Origin: Bacteroidaceae bacterium | GTDB taxonomy: Bacteria; Bacteroidota; Bacteroidia; Bacteroidales; Bacteroidaceae | Direction of reading: 5' to 3' | NCBI GenBank assembly: GCA_017558175.1 | Contig: JAFYWH010000106.1 | Coordinates: 1 to 35,882 of the forward strand | DNA length: 35,882 bases | Shown here: one piece after another, positions 15,302 to 22,788 of the stretch | How the letters are laid out: each line of letters starts with the position of its first letter | Numbering within the stretch: the first letter of the stretch is position 1 | Made by a program: the position numbers and the translations under genes | The notes under the pieces: model-generated | What the model was told of the DNA's origin: nothing | Database searches by the model: none | What the model saw: the letters and a program-made list of their open reading frames with translations, nothing else

Positions 15302-16939
15302 ATGACGAATTTTGTAAAACAAATATCATTATGCTTTCTCCTGGCCCTCTTCTTTACAGGATGCCAGAACAAAAAAGGAACGACTTCCATACTGAAGGAA
15401 GCCGAAGCCTTGATGTATACCCGTCCCGACTCTGCTTTGCAGATGTTGGAAACCATTTCACAACCTGAACAACTAATGGGACAAGAACAGGCGGACTATG
15501 CGCTGCTGCTGACACAAGCCCGTTCCAGAAACCGCATTACAGCTATTTCGGATTCGCTCATCCGCATCGCTGCTGACTATTACCAGGATAGTAACGACAA
15601 TGCTCGAAAAGCCAAAGCATTCCTTTATCTTGGTGATGTTTATATGGATATGAATAAATACACGGAAGCCATTGTACCCCTGAAGCAGGCGGAAGAAGTG
15701 GTAAAAGATGCCGAATTTAGGATACAATCACTTGTATATAGCAATTTAGGATACTTGAATCGTAAGAGCGGTGATTACAAATTAGCTTGGACATATTATC
15801 GAAAAGCTTTGGATATTAATAAATCTATTGATAATGCAGATTGGGTGGTGACCAGTTTAATAAACATTTTAAATCTGCCTTTATCTGAAATACAAGATAG
15901 CGCAATCCATTATGTGACCCTATTGGAAGAAACGATTCGTACTGTAAATGCTGATTTACAAGCCAAAGCCTATAATAATATAGGTGTCTATTACGAAGAC
16001 ATGCAACAAAAAGAACTGGCAGTCACTTATTATCAAAAAGCTATCCGTACATCTATCTCTGTACCCTATCGAGCTTATACCAACTTGGCGCGAATTTATG
16101 ATGAGCAGGGTGACACTGCACGTGCAGACAGTCTTTTTCAAACGGCACTCCAGACACCAATTTGGAGTACTAAAACAAACATCTATGAAGCCCTATCCAA
16201 ACGTTACCTCAATACAGGAAACTATCCGGAGGCGATAACCGCCTTGAAGTACTATCAGGCAGCTGCCGATTCCTTCTACACTTACCGCCAAGCACAAGAG
16301 ATACAAAAATTACAAACCAAGTACGACTACGAAGTATTGGTACGAGAAAAAGCAGAAAACGAGAATCGTCTGTATCGTATCCTACTTGGAGGAATCGGTT
16401 TGTTCTTTACTGTATCAATTGCCGTTTATTGGCTCTACATCCAACGTAAAAAGAATCTCAAGCAAATACAGGAATGTATTGCCCAAATAGAACTTCTGAC
16501 AAGCGAGAAAAACAATGTGAAAGTCGAAATCAAAAAACTGAACCAAATCCTGTCTCAAGGTGGAGCCTTGCGTGACAAAGTGATGCAAGCCAAGGGCGAA
16601 TGGACAAGTTTGGATGACATTCGTGCTTTAGGGCTATACACCCGTTTGCGTCAGAACTTGCAGTACTACAATCCTTCTTCCGATTACGATGCCCTGTTGC
16701 ATTGGGTAAATATCACGTCCAGTTGTTTTGCCAGTCGAATCATGGAGAAATACCCACATCTCAGCACTACCGAAGTCACCCTCTGTTGCTTGACACGGAT
16801 GGGCTATTCCAATGCTCAGATAACCGCTATTCTTCATGTTAAGCAAACATCCGCCAGCCGTTACATTTACCGGACTTGTTCGTCGTTAGGCTTACCCGGC
16901 AACAAGGAATCCTTCTTGAATTTTGTACTTTCCTTCTAG
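15302..16939 (+). CDS. TPR membrane lipoprotein with C-terminal HTH, putative regulator
   Basis: 545 aa. Lipobox with Cys21 (LFFTGC), then tetratricopeptide repeats from about 30 to 330 (for example the AKAFLYLGDVYMDMNKYTEAI, LVYSNLGYLNRKSGDYKLA and AKAYNNIGVYYEDMQQKELA units). One membrane segment spans about 359-381, a coiled coil about 383-415, and the C-terminus (486-530) looks like a LuxR-type helix-turn-helix: LSTTEVTLCCLTRMGYSNAQITAIL. The topology puts TPRs in the periplasm and the HTH in the cytoplasm, as in other Bacteroidetes TPR/HTH regulators found beside small secreted peptide genes. The natural target is the promoter at 17044-17075. It is the first gene of the accessory locus, and its A-rich codon use differs from the lepB/dapB neighbours. 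Confidence 0.82.
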   Translation: MTNFVKQISLCFLLALFFTGCQNKKGTTSILKEAEALMYTRPDSALQMLETISQPEQLMGQEQADYALLLTQARSRNRITAISDSLIRIAADYYQDSNDNARKAKAFLYLGDVYMDMNKYTEAIVPLKQAEEVVKDAEFRIQSLVYSNLGYLNRKSGDYKLAWTYYRKALDINKSIDNADWVVTSLINILNLPLSEIQDSAIHYVTLLEETIRTVNADLQAKAYNNIGVYYEDMQQKELAVTYYQKAIRTSISVPYRAYTNLARIYDEQGDTARADSLFQTALQTPIWSTKTNIYEALSKRYLNTGNYPEAITALKYYQAAADSFYTYRQAQEIQKLQTKYDYEVLVREKAENENRLYRILLGGIGLFFTVSIAVYWLYIQRKKNLKQIQECIAQIELLTSEKNNVKVEIKKLNQILSQGGALRDKVMQAKGEWTSLDDIRALGLYTRLRQNLQYYNPSSDYDALLHWVNITSSCFASRIMEKYPHLSTTEVTLCCLTRMGYSNAQITAILHVKQTSASRYIYRTCSSLGLPGNKESFLNFVLSF

Positions 16940-17043
16940 CAACTGTTAAAAGTGTGTCACAAAACAAAGGATAAAAAATAACAAAAAGTGAGCTAGAGGG
17001 TACTGTAGCGTATTTTTATTTGTCACATGCGTAGATTTCTGCA

Positions 17044-17075
17044 TTTGGTCATTAAAGTAACTTTATATAAGTTTG
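17044..17075 (+). promoter_or_regulatory. Consensus promoter of the secreted-peptide/propeller operon
   Basis: TTTG at 17044-17047, a 20-bp spacer and TAAGTTTG at 17068-17075 match the Bacteroidetes consensus. Initiation near 17080 leaves a leader of about 20 nt before the DUF3244 start at 17101. The 160-bp gap before it holds no other clear feature. Confidence 0.75.
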
Positions 17076-17100
17076 CCAAAAGAACCATTATTATTGCACT

Positions 17101-17490
17101 ATGAAAACGACCATTTTTACTGCGATTTTTGCAATGTTGACAACTCTGCCTATAAAGGCATTTTCACCATTTTTGGCAATCGAAGATGAAGACAAGGAAG
17201 ACATTAAGTTAGATGGAAGAACGGAAGACGAACGTGAAAAATCATTGACTCTTCCTTTTGGTGCCTACCAAGAGAACAACCGGGAAGTCTGTATCATTTC
17301 TTATGATGCATATCAGTCCGTAACCATTCGCATTCTTAATGCTAATGGGCAAACAATGGACTATTGCACTTCTGGACTATCACCATTACAGATTGTTTCA
17401 TTTGATATCAGTAATTATGCTAATGGAAGATACACCTTAGTTATCAGTACTCCAACAGGTACTTACTTGTCGGGGGTATTTGAAATCTAA
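17101..17490 (+). CDS. DUF3244 secreted protein
   Basis: 129 aa with a signal peptide (cleavage probably after KAF or nearby, about residue 21). An acidic, charged linker (EDEDKEDIKLDGR, then TEDEREK) leads into a compact beta domain from about 50 to 129 that ends FDISNYANGRYTLVISTPTGTYLSGVFEI. This is the DUF3244 type, an Ig-like/secretion-tail-like fold common in Bacteroides. The end resembles Por-type sorting domains (NGRYTL...), but no further domain precedes it, so it is a stand-alone small beta protein. It is the first gene after the strong promoter and is followed 27 bases later by the CxxC/DUF1573 lipoprotein. Function unknown. Confidence 0.8.
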   Translation: MKTTIFTAIFAMLTTLPIKAFSPFLAIEDEDKEDIKLDGRTEDEREKSLTLPFGAYQENNREVCIISYDAYQSVTIRILNANGQTMDYCTSGLSPLQIVSFDISNYANGRYTLVISTPTGTYLSGVFEI

Positions 17491-17517
17491 TCTTGAATAT
17501 AGCCAGTTGTACATTAT

Positions 17518-18252
17518 ATGAAAAAGACGATTTGGATTGCAATATGTTTGATAATCTTCGGTTGTAGTTGTACTTCAACCGAGGATAAACATTTAATGCA
17601 GTTAATCAACAAGCTGAACGTTACAGCATCCGATGGAACGGCACCGGATGTTGTCATCATCATACCAGGAAGCGGTTGCGAAAGCTGTATTGAAGATGCC
17701 TTGAACAACATTAGCATATCTAACGACACCGCCTATATTCTTGTTTGTAAATCTGAAAAGGAATTTTATCTGCTGTCTGAAGGGAAAGAAGCATCCATGT
17801 TCAACAATCTGTATCTCGATACAGAACGAATGGCCAGTGGTTTCGGCTTGATTCAAAACTATCCGATGGTGTATTTCTTTAAAGAAGGGAAATATGATTC
17901 GAAAGAAGCATACAAACCGACTAAAAAAAAGAAAGCTCAAAAGAAACTGATCACCGTTGATGTAGAAAAGAAAGTCATTGACTTAGGTAATATCAAGATG
18001 CACCGACACTATACGGACAGCATCCGGATTACGAACATAGGCCATGAAGCTTGGGTAATCAATGAAGTTCAAACTTCTTGTGAATGTGTTCAAGCGAAAA
18101 TAAACAGACAAGAAGTCGCAATATCAGAATCAACATACTTGACTGTTACTTTCCAACCGGAAGACAGGGGAGAATTTGAAAGGTATGTTTATCTATATGG
18201 CAATATGCAGGAATCACCATTAGAAATATCCATCAAAGGATGTGTTAAATAA
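17518..18252 (+). CDS. CxxC-containing lipoprotein with DUF1573 domain
   Basis: 244 aa. Lipobox cysteine at residue 16 (LIIFGCSC). Residues about 42-130 look like a thioredoxin-type region: strand DVVIIIPG followed by GCESC (Cys54, Cys57) at a helix start, as in redox CxxC sites. A lysine-rich linker (about 134-143) connects to a C-terminal DUF1573 Ig-like domain (about 148-242), where the usual TSCGCT-like motif reads TSCECV (Cys188, Cys190). It would be anchored in the periplasm or outer membrane. The next gene encodes a four-cysteine secreted peptide, so a role in thiol/disulfide handling of that peptide is an attractive inference, not shown. A-rich codon use distinguishes this block from the flanking housekeeping genes. 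Confidence 0.8.
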   Translation: MKKTIWIAICLIIFGCSCTSTEDKHLMQLINKLNVTASDGTAPDVVIIIPGSGCESCIEDALNNISISNDTAYILVCKSEKEFYLLSEGKEASMFNNLYLDTERMASGFGLIQNYPMVYFFKEGKYDSKEAYKPTKKKKAQKKLITVDVEKKVIDLGNIKMHRHYTDSIRITNIGHEAWVINEVQTSCECVQAKINRQEVAISESTYLTVTFQPEDRGEFERYVYLYGNMQESPLEISIKGCVK

Positions 18253-18279
18253 ATTATTAACCTTTAAATTTAAAGAACG

Positions 18280-18495
18280 ATGAGAAAAATGATTTTGTTT
18301 GCAGTAGCATTCATTGCGGTTTTTGCTGCGACTATTAAGATGTATGGGGATTCAGTCGTTCCGGCTCCTAACTATTATTGCGTATATTTTGAAAGCGTAG
18401 GACGTTGTTACCCTGGTGACAAAACTCCTTGTTATGGTGTCGATGGAGATTGTAATTGGCTTGATGATGGAGATCAAGATCAACCTAATCCTTAA
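18280..18495 (+). CDS. Small four-cysteine secreted peptide, NVEALA-like position
   Basis: 71 aa. Hydrophobic N-terminus (about 4-19, MILFAVAFIAVFAATI) as a signal or leader, then a short mature part with four cysteines (34, 43, 51, 58) and an acidic tail rich in Asp/Pro. Size, N-terminal design and gene neighbourhood are like the NVEALA peptides of Bacteroidetes, which sit beside beta-propeller lipoproteins. The exact NVEALA motif is absent, so I do not assign that family. The four Cys could form two disulfides. The start is supported by the Met-Arg-Lys leader and the AAAGAACG purine stretch just upstream. The downstream hairpin at 18515-18548 may set its transcript level above that of the propeller gene. 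Confidence 0.75.
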   Translation: MRKMILFAVAFIAVFAATIKMYGDSVVPAPNYYCVYFESVGRCYPGDKTPCYGVDGDCNWLDDGDQDQPNP

Positions 18496-18514
18496 TCAGT
18501 TTATGTTATAAATT

Positions 18515-18548
18515 GAGGGTGTGTTAAATATTATTTTGACACACCCTC
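18515..18548 (+). other. Intercistronic hairpin without T tract
   Basis: GAGGGTGTGT (18515-18524) and ACACACCCTC (18539-18548) form a perfect 10-bp stem with a 14-nt loop, 20 bases after the peptide stop and 18 bases before the propeller start. There is no T run on either strand, so it is more likely a stabilising or processing stem, or a weak attenuator, than a terminator. Confidence 0.65.
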
Positions 18549-18565
18549 ATAAATCAAAATAATAT

Positions 18566-19786
18566 ATGAGAAATTTGCACAATTTCATTTCGACCCTATT
18601 AATAGGAGGACTGATTTCTTGCCAAAACTCACCAAAGGAATCTACGGCAACATACGATGTCGGTTTGGTAGAATCTAAGAAGATTGTACTACCTGTTGAT
18701 GAGAACACTTACTATTTAAGCAAATCGATGTTCCAATTCGAAGAAGATGACAAAGAGTATTTGCAGTTTGGGAACTTTGAAAAGAGACAGCATGAAATAC
18801 TAATTTATGACATAGAAAGTGAAAGTCTGCACAAAAGAATTCCATTAGAAAAAGAAGGTCCTAACGGATTGCCTGGCATTTATGGTTGTATACGTTTTTT
18901 TGACTCCAAGACCTTTCTTGTGTCACAATATGGTATTGGTAGAACGGCAATAATTGACGGTGAAGGGAATGTTTTACGAAAATACGACATGAAACAATCC
19001 ACAGACAAAATAAATAGAAGAGGATTGTGGGTGGATAGCAGATTTGGACTAAGTTTTTTTTATACACCGTCTTTTATTAAAGATTCCATCCTCTATTTCT
19101 GTAATGAACTCTTTATTCAATATAAGATTAATCAGCGTTTGGATCGAGACGTTTGGAAAACGATACCAATGTTCAATTCGCTTGATCTAAAAAATGGTCA
19201 TATTCATACATTACCCATCAATTATCCAGATATATTTGAAGATGATGTTAGAAGTCCTGCTGGAGGTGGATACGAAATTACATACGACTACAATTACAAA
19301 CAAGAAAGATTAGTATGTTCCTTAACTGGATACGATAGCATTATGGTAACAGATGATTTGAAACAAGTGCGTTGGTATAATGGTAAAAGTCGTTTTTTAA
19401 AGAGTATACGCCCAAGAGTTTATGAGGCGAACGGTTTTGATTGGTTGAAGGAATCGAAAGGAGGAATCAAATATCACAACATCATGTACGATAAATACCG
19501 GGATGTATATTATCGCATCGCTGAATTTCCTTATGAGTTTAAAGCAAACGAATCTCCTTTCGATGACCCAAAGGGGCGTGAGTTTTCCATCATCATCTTT
19601 GATAAGGACTTGAATATCATCGGCGAAACCAAGTTCCCCGGCAACAAGTATCTTTACAAGATGAGCTTCGTAGGTCGTGACGGGCTTTATATCTCCGAGA
19701 ATAACTTGGCCAATCCCGAATTTGATGAAGACAAGTTGGTGTTTGCTTGCTTCACACTCGAGGATATAAAAGGGAACGATAAATAG
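18566..19786 (+). CDS. Six-bladed beta-propeller lipoprotein (DUF4221/BF3164-like)
   Basis: 406 aa with a lipobox cysteine at residue 19 (GGLISC). The body has the repeated beta-strand pattern of six-bladed propellers (YLQFGNFEKRQHEILIYDIESE, KTFLVSQYGIGRTAIIDGEGN, YRDVYYRIAEFPYEF, FSIIIFDKDLNIIGETKFPG) and the EKEGPNG turn seen in the DUF4221 and BF3164-like groups. It should be exposed in the periplasm or on the surface. Genes of this kind repeatedly accompany small secreted peptides in Bacteroidetes; ligand unknown. It is the last gene of the accessory operon and is closed by the strong hairpin at 19826-19864. Codon use shifts near 19555: upstream it is A-rich, downstream it resembles the host's AAG/ATC/GGC style, suggesting a mosaic gene. 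Confidence 0.75.
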   Translation: MRNLHNFISTLLIGGLISCQNSPKESTATYDVGLVESKKIVLPVDENTYYLSKSMFQFEEDDKEYLQFGNFEKRQHEILIYDIESESLHKRIPLEKEGPNGLPGIYGCIRFFDSKTFLVSQYGIGRTAIIDGEGNVLRKYDMKQSTDKINRRGLWVDSRFGLSFFYTPSFIKDSILYFCNELFIQYKINQRLDRDVWKTIPMFNSLDLKNGHIHTLPINYPDIFEDDVRSPAGGGYEITYDYNYKQERLVCSLTGYDSIMVTDDLKQVRWYNGKSRFLKSIRPRVYEANGFDWLKESKGGIKYHNIMYDKYRDVYYRIAEFPYEFKANESPFDDPKGREFSIIIFDKDLNIIGETKFPGNKYLYKMSFVGRDGLYISENNLANPEFDEDKLVFACFTLEDIKGNDK

Positions 19787-19826
19787 TATAGATATACAAG
19801 AGAGTGTATAATTATCGTTTAAGGCA

Positions 19827-19928
19827 AAAGACCGCCGCGTTTTTTAAAAACGCGGCGGTCTTTTACCTTAAATGCCTCGATGTTTTTTTAAAACGCTTTG
19901 ATGTTTTCTGCAAACACTAGTTCGGTAT
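19827..19928. repeat. Tandem palindromic-unit array B (4-5 units), with terminator
   Basis: Units of 17 bp lie at 19827-19843, 19848-19864, 19870-19886 and 19891-19907, with a degenerate fifth at 19912-19928. The spacers are 4-5 bp, giving periods of 21, 22, 21 and 21. Examples are AAACGCGGCGGTCTTTT and AAACGCTTTGATGTTTT. Units 1 and 2 are perfect reverse complements and form a 19-bp stem (19826-19864) that must end transcription of the propeller gene. Unit 4 is very close to unit 2 of array A. Confidence 0.75.
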
Positions 19929-19969
19929 AAATATTCGTTTTGTCAAGGCACTCTACAGAAGTTTTGTAA

Positions 19970-20214
19970 GACATTTATTACTTTCAAAATCTCATTGCAC
20001 TCATTGCACGGATATCATAAATCGCTGAATATCAATACGTCCAAGTGACATGTGCTTGTTTTTCTCATGTCATTCATGTCACTTCTGAAATCGAGTTTAG
20101 TGACATCAGTGACATGGCATTTTAGTATGTCATGTCACTTGGGAGTATTGAAAATCAAGAAGTTGTGATGTTTGTGCAATGAGTGCAATGTATTTTTGAT
20201 ACTTGAAAAACATG
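19970..20214. repeat. ~245-nt imperfect inverted repeat built from short tandem motifs
   Basis: The left arm starts CATTGCACTCATTGCAC at 19993-20009 and has its exact reverse complement at 20174-20190. Further in, AAGTGACATG (20043-20052) pairs with CATGTCACTT (20130-20139), and the inner CATGTCATTCATGTCACT (about 20067-20084) with the segment at about 20099-20116 (16 of 18). Between these blocks about 31 of 43 positions still pair, and weaker pairing extends outward to about 19970 and 20214. Each block is itself a two-copy tandem with a 9-bp period (ATTGCAC-tc, GTGACAT-ca). No coding frame is present. The feature lies between two convergent genes. Confidence 0.8.
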
Positions 20215-20234
20215 TAAATCGAAGGATTTACATG
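20205..20234 (-). terminator. Intrinsic terminator of the GH95 transcript
   Basis: Minus strand: CATGTAAATC / GATTTACATG (20234-20225 with 20220-20211), 10-bp stem, 4-nt loop, then TTTTT (20210-20206). It lies about 75 bases after the GH95 stop. Confidence 0.8.
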
Positions 20235-20250
20235 TTGAGTTCTGAAGCAT

Positions 20251-20301
20251 AACTCATCGTTTTACGAGGTAGAAAACTATGAGTTACGCCCCATAACTCA
20301 T
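20251..20301. repeat. AACTCAT inverted/direct repeat trio
   Basis: AACTCATCGTTTT (20251-20263) faces AAAACTATGAGTT (20273-20285) with one mismatch, and a third AACTCAT copy follows at 20295-20301. The trio falls between the GH95 stop codon and its terminator, so it would be folded in that mRNA's 3' end. Confidence 0.55.
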
Positions 20302-20306
20302 AATCT

Positions 20307-22757
20307 TTATTTCTTCACCAACTTACCATTGACCGAAGTAAGGGTGTAAGTCTGTCCCTTCTTGGTCTTGAAGTTCAGCGTCTGGTCGCCATAACGCACT
20401 TGGCAAGGCTGACCGGCATTCGATGTGATGACCGCTTCCTGCAACTGACCGTTTGCCCAGCGCAAGTCTACTTCGAAGTTACCGCGAGCCAACAAACCTT
20501 CTACAGAACCTTCTTCCCATGCATCCGGTAAGGCTGGAAGCAACTGGATGAAGCCCATGTGGCTCTGGAGCAGCAACTCTGTCACACCGGCTGTACCGCC
20601 GAAGTTACCGTCAATCTGGAATGGCGGGTGAGTGTCCCATAAGTTGTCGAGCGTACCGTTCTTCAAGAGGTTGCCGAAGAGCTTGTAAGCGTGGTTACCG
20701 TCCTGAAGGCGAGCCCATTGGTTTAGCTTCCAACCCATACTCCAACCGGTTGCACCGTCGCCACGATGTTCGAGCACGATGCGTGCAGCCTTGGCAAGTT
20801 CCGGAGTGGTGATTGGAGAAAGGGTATGTCCCGGGTGCAAACCGAAGAGGTGGTTCACGTGACGGTGTTCATCCTTCGGATCGTCGATGTCGACTGACCA
20901 TTCCATCAACTGGCCATAGCGACCGGTCTGATAAGGTACGAGGTTGTCATACACTTCTTGCCACTGCTTGCGTTCCTTAGCATCTACGCCGAGCACCTTC
21001 GATGCATCGATGGCATTCAAGAGGATTTCGCGGATAACGGCATGAACGAAGGTAGCACCCTGGTCCACCGGACCGTGTTCAGGCGATGTGGAAGGAGCTG
21101 CTGTATAGCTTCCGTCCGGACGCTTCCACAAGTAATCTACCGCAAAGATGGCACTGCTCTTGATGAGGTCGTAACCCACTTCCTTCAAGAATTGCTTGTC
21201 GCGAGTATAGTCGTAGTATTCCCACACGTGAGTAGCCAACCACGGACCGGCCATCGGATTGAAGTTCCATGACATATCTTGGCTGCTCAATGGGCTGGCA
21301 AAACCGAAGATGTTAGCCGAGATTGAAGCTGTCCAACCACGAGCACCGAAGTAAGATTTAGCTACCTTTTCACCTGGCTTCACGAGGGTACGGATGAAGT
21401 CGATGAGCGGCCAGTTACATTCAGCTAAGTTAGTTGGAGAAGCCGGCCAGTAGTTCATCTGTACGTTGATGTTGTTGTGGTAGTCCACACGCCAAGGACC
21501 GTCTACACCATTGGCCCACAAGCCTTGCAAGTTGGCAGGCATGTTGCCCGGACGAGAGCTGGCAATGAGCAAGTAACGACCGTATTGGTAATAGATTTCT
21601 TCCAACTTGTAGTCAGGTTTTCCCTTGCGGTAGCTTGCCAAACGCTTGTAAGTTGGGAGGTCGTAGATGCTCGGATATTCGAGGGTCATCGGAGCATTCG
21701 GATTCAAGTTGATCTTCACTCTATTGAAAAGGCTCAAGTAGTCTTCTTGGTGACGGGCCTTCAATTCGTCGTAGCTATGTGAAGCTGCTGCATCCATCAT
21801 GGCTTTTGTAGATGCCACCGGATCTACACCTACATAAGTCTTCGGGTCGGTGAAGTCAGGGTTGAAGTTGATCTTATAATCGGTATCGGCAGTAAGCAAG
21901 AATACCACTTCGTCAGCTCCTTGAGCAACGAGCTTACCATCGGCAGTTGCCTTTACGCTACCGCCCTTGTGCTGAGCCTGGATGCGGAGAGCAAATTCCA
22001 TGCCGTTGTTCTTCAATTTGCCTACATAGAGCAAGCCCTTGTCGCCATCGGCTACCATCTTGCCTTCGGCTTCCGGATTGCCTGCGTAGCTGAATGTGAG
22101 GTTCTGCTTGCCTGGCTTGTCGGCGCTGAACTTCCATACCATAGCACTATCCGGATATGATGCGAAGTAAGTGCGTTCGTACTTCACGCCATCTTTCTTG
22201 AAGCTGACTACGGCCAAAGCTGAGTCGATAGAAAGGATGCGCTTATAGTCGCTCATGCCGATTTCGCTAAGACCGGTTTCGATGTAGGCTTCGCCAAGGG
22301 TGGTATAAGAACCGAAGCGGAACGGTTGTTCGCTATAGTCTTCGTATCCAGCCAATCCGTTGAAGTTTTCGTAAGTAAGCTTGGCTGCTTTCTTCAAGTC
22401 GTTATCGACGAATGCCTGACGGATTTCAGGGAGAAGATGAGCCGATTCCTTGTTCACGTTCCAATAGTATTCGGCACCTTTCGATGTGTTCGGACCGCCA
22501 CGCCAAAGTGTCTTTTCGTTCAATGTGATGCGTTCGGCAGCCACCGAGCCGAGGATGTTACCTCCGAAGCTACCGTTACCGATAGGCAACGAACGTTCTT
22601 CCCATTCGCGGTCGGCACTATAATTATAGAACGAAGCCGCACCGCTTAGTTGGCATGGCTTGTCGAACCAAATGCTTAGACCTTTTGTCAAATCAGTGGT
22701 TTGCGCCTGCAAGGCGGAGGCAGCAAACAATGCGCTAATTAGATAAAGTTTTTTCAT
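20307..22757 (-). CDS. GH95 alpha-L-fucosidase
   Basis: 816 aa, the full length for glycoside hydrolase family 95, with a signal peptide (MKKLYLISALFAASALQA|Q). GH95 removes terminal alpha-1,2-linked fucose (or related alpha-galactosyl residues) by inversion. The N-terminal beta domain carries WEERSLPIGNGSFGG and the NEKTLWRGGP loop. The (alpha/alpha)6 barrel keeps the catalytic residues known from bifidobacterial AfcA: Asn429 and Asn431 in the HNNINVQMNYW segment, Glu560 in STSPEHG and Asp716 in QIDGNFGG. It would act in the periplasm on host mucin or milk glycans, or on plant fucosides. It lies 31 bases after the M16 protease stop and may be read through from it; no SusCD, sulfatase or other glycosidase adjoins, so it is not part of a classical PUL here. 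Confidence 0.95.
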   Translation of the reverse strand: MKKLYLISALFAASALQAQTTDLTKGLSIWFDKPCQLSGAASFYNYSADREWEERSLPIGNGSFGGNILGSVAAERITLNEKTLWRGGPNTSKGAEYYWNVNKESAHLLPEIRQAFVDNDLKKAAKLTYENFNGLAGYEDYSEQPFRFGSYTTLGEAYIETGLSEIGMSDYKRILSIDSALAVVSFKKDGVKYERTYFASYPDSAMVWKFSADKPGKQNLTFSYAGNPEAEGKMVADGDKGLLYVGKLKNNGMEFALRIQAQHKGGSVKATADGKLVAQGADEVVFLLTADTDYKINFNPDFTDPKTYVGVDPVASTKAMMDAAASHSYDELKARHQEDYLSLFNRVKINLNPNAPMTLEYPSIYDLPTYKRLASYRKGKPDYKLEEIYYQYGRYLLIASSRPGNMPANLQGLWANGVDGPWRVDYHNNINVQMNYWPASPTNLAECNWPLIDFIRTLVKPGEKVAKSYFGARGWTASISANIFGFASPLSSQDMSWNFNPMAGPWLATHVWEYYDYTRDKQFLKEVGYDLIKSSAIFAVDYLWKRPDGSYTAAPSTSPEHGPVDQGATFVHAVIREILLNAIDASKVLGVDAKERKQWQEVYDNLVPYQTGRYGQLMEWSVDIDDPKDEHRHVNHLFGLHPGHTLSPITTPELAKAARIVLEHRGDGATGWSMGWKLNQWARLQDGNHAYKLFGNLLKNGTLDNLWDTHPPFQIDGNFGGTAGVTELLLQSHMGFIQLLPALPDAWEEGSVEGLLARGNFEVDLRWANGQLQEAVITSNAGQPCQVRYGDQTLNFKTKKGQTYTLTSVNGKLVKK

Positions 22758-22788
22758 ATAGTATGGTTTTTAAAGTAATTAATTCTTG

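Noticed and set aside
3995..22757. A single polysaccharide utilisation locus joining susCD and GH95
   Set aside because: They are 11 kb apart, with housekeeping genes and an unrelated accessory locus between them and separate terminators.
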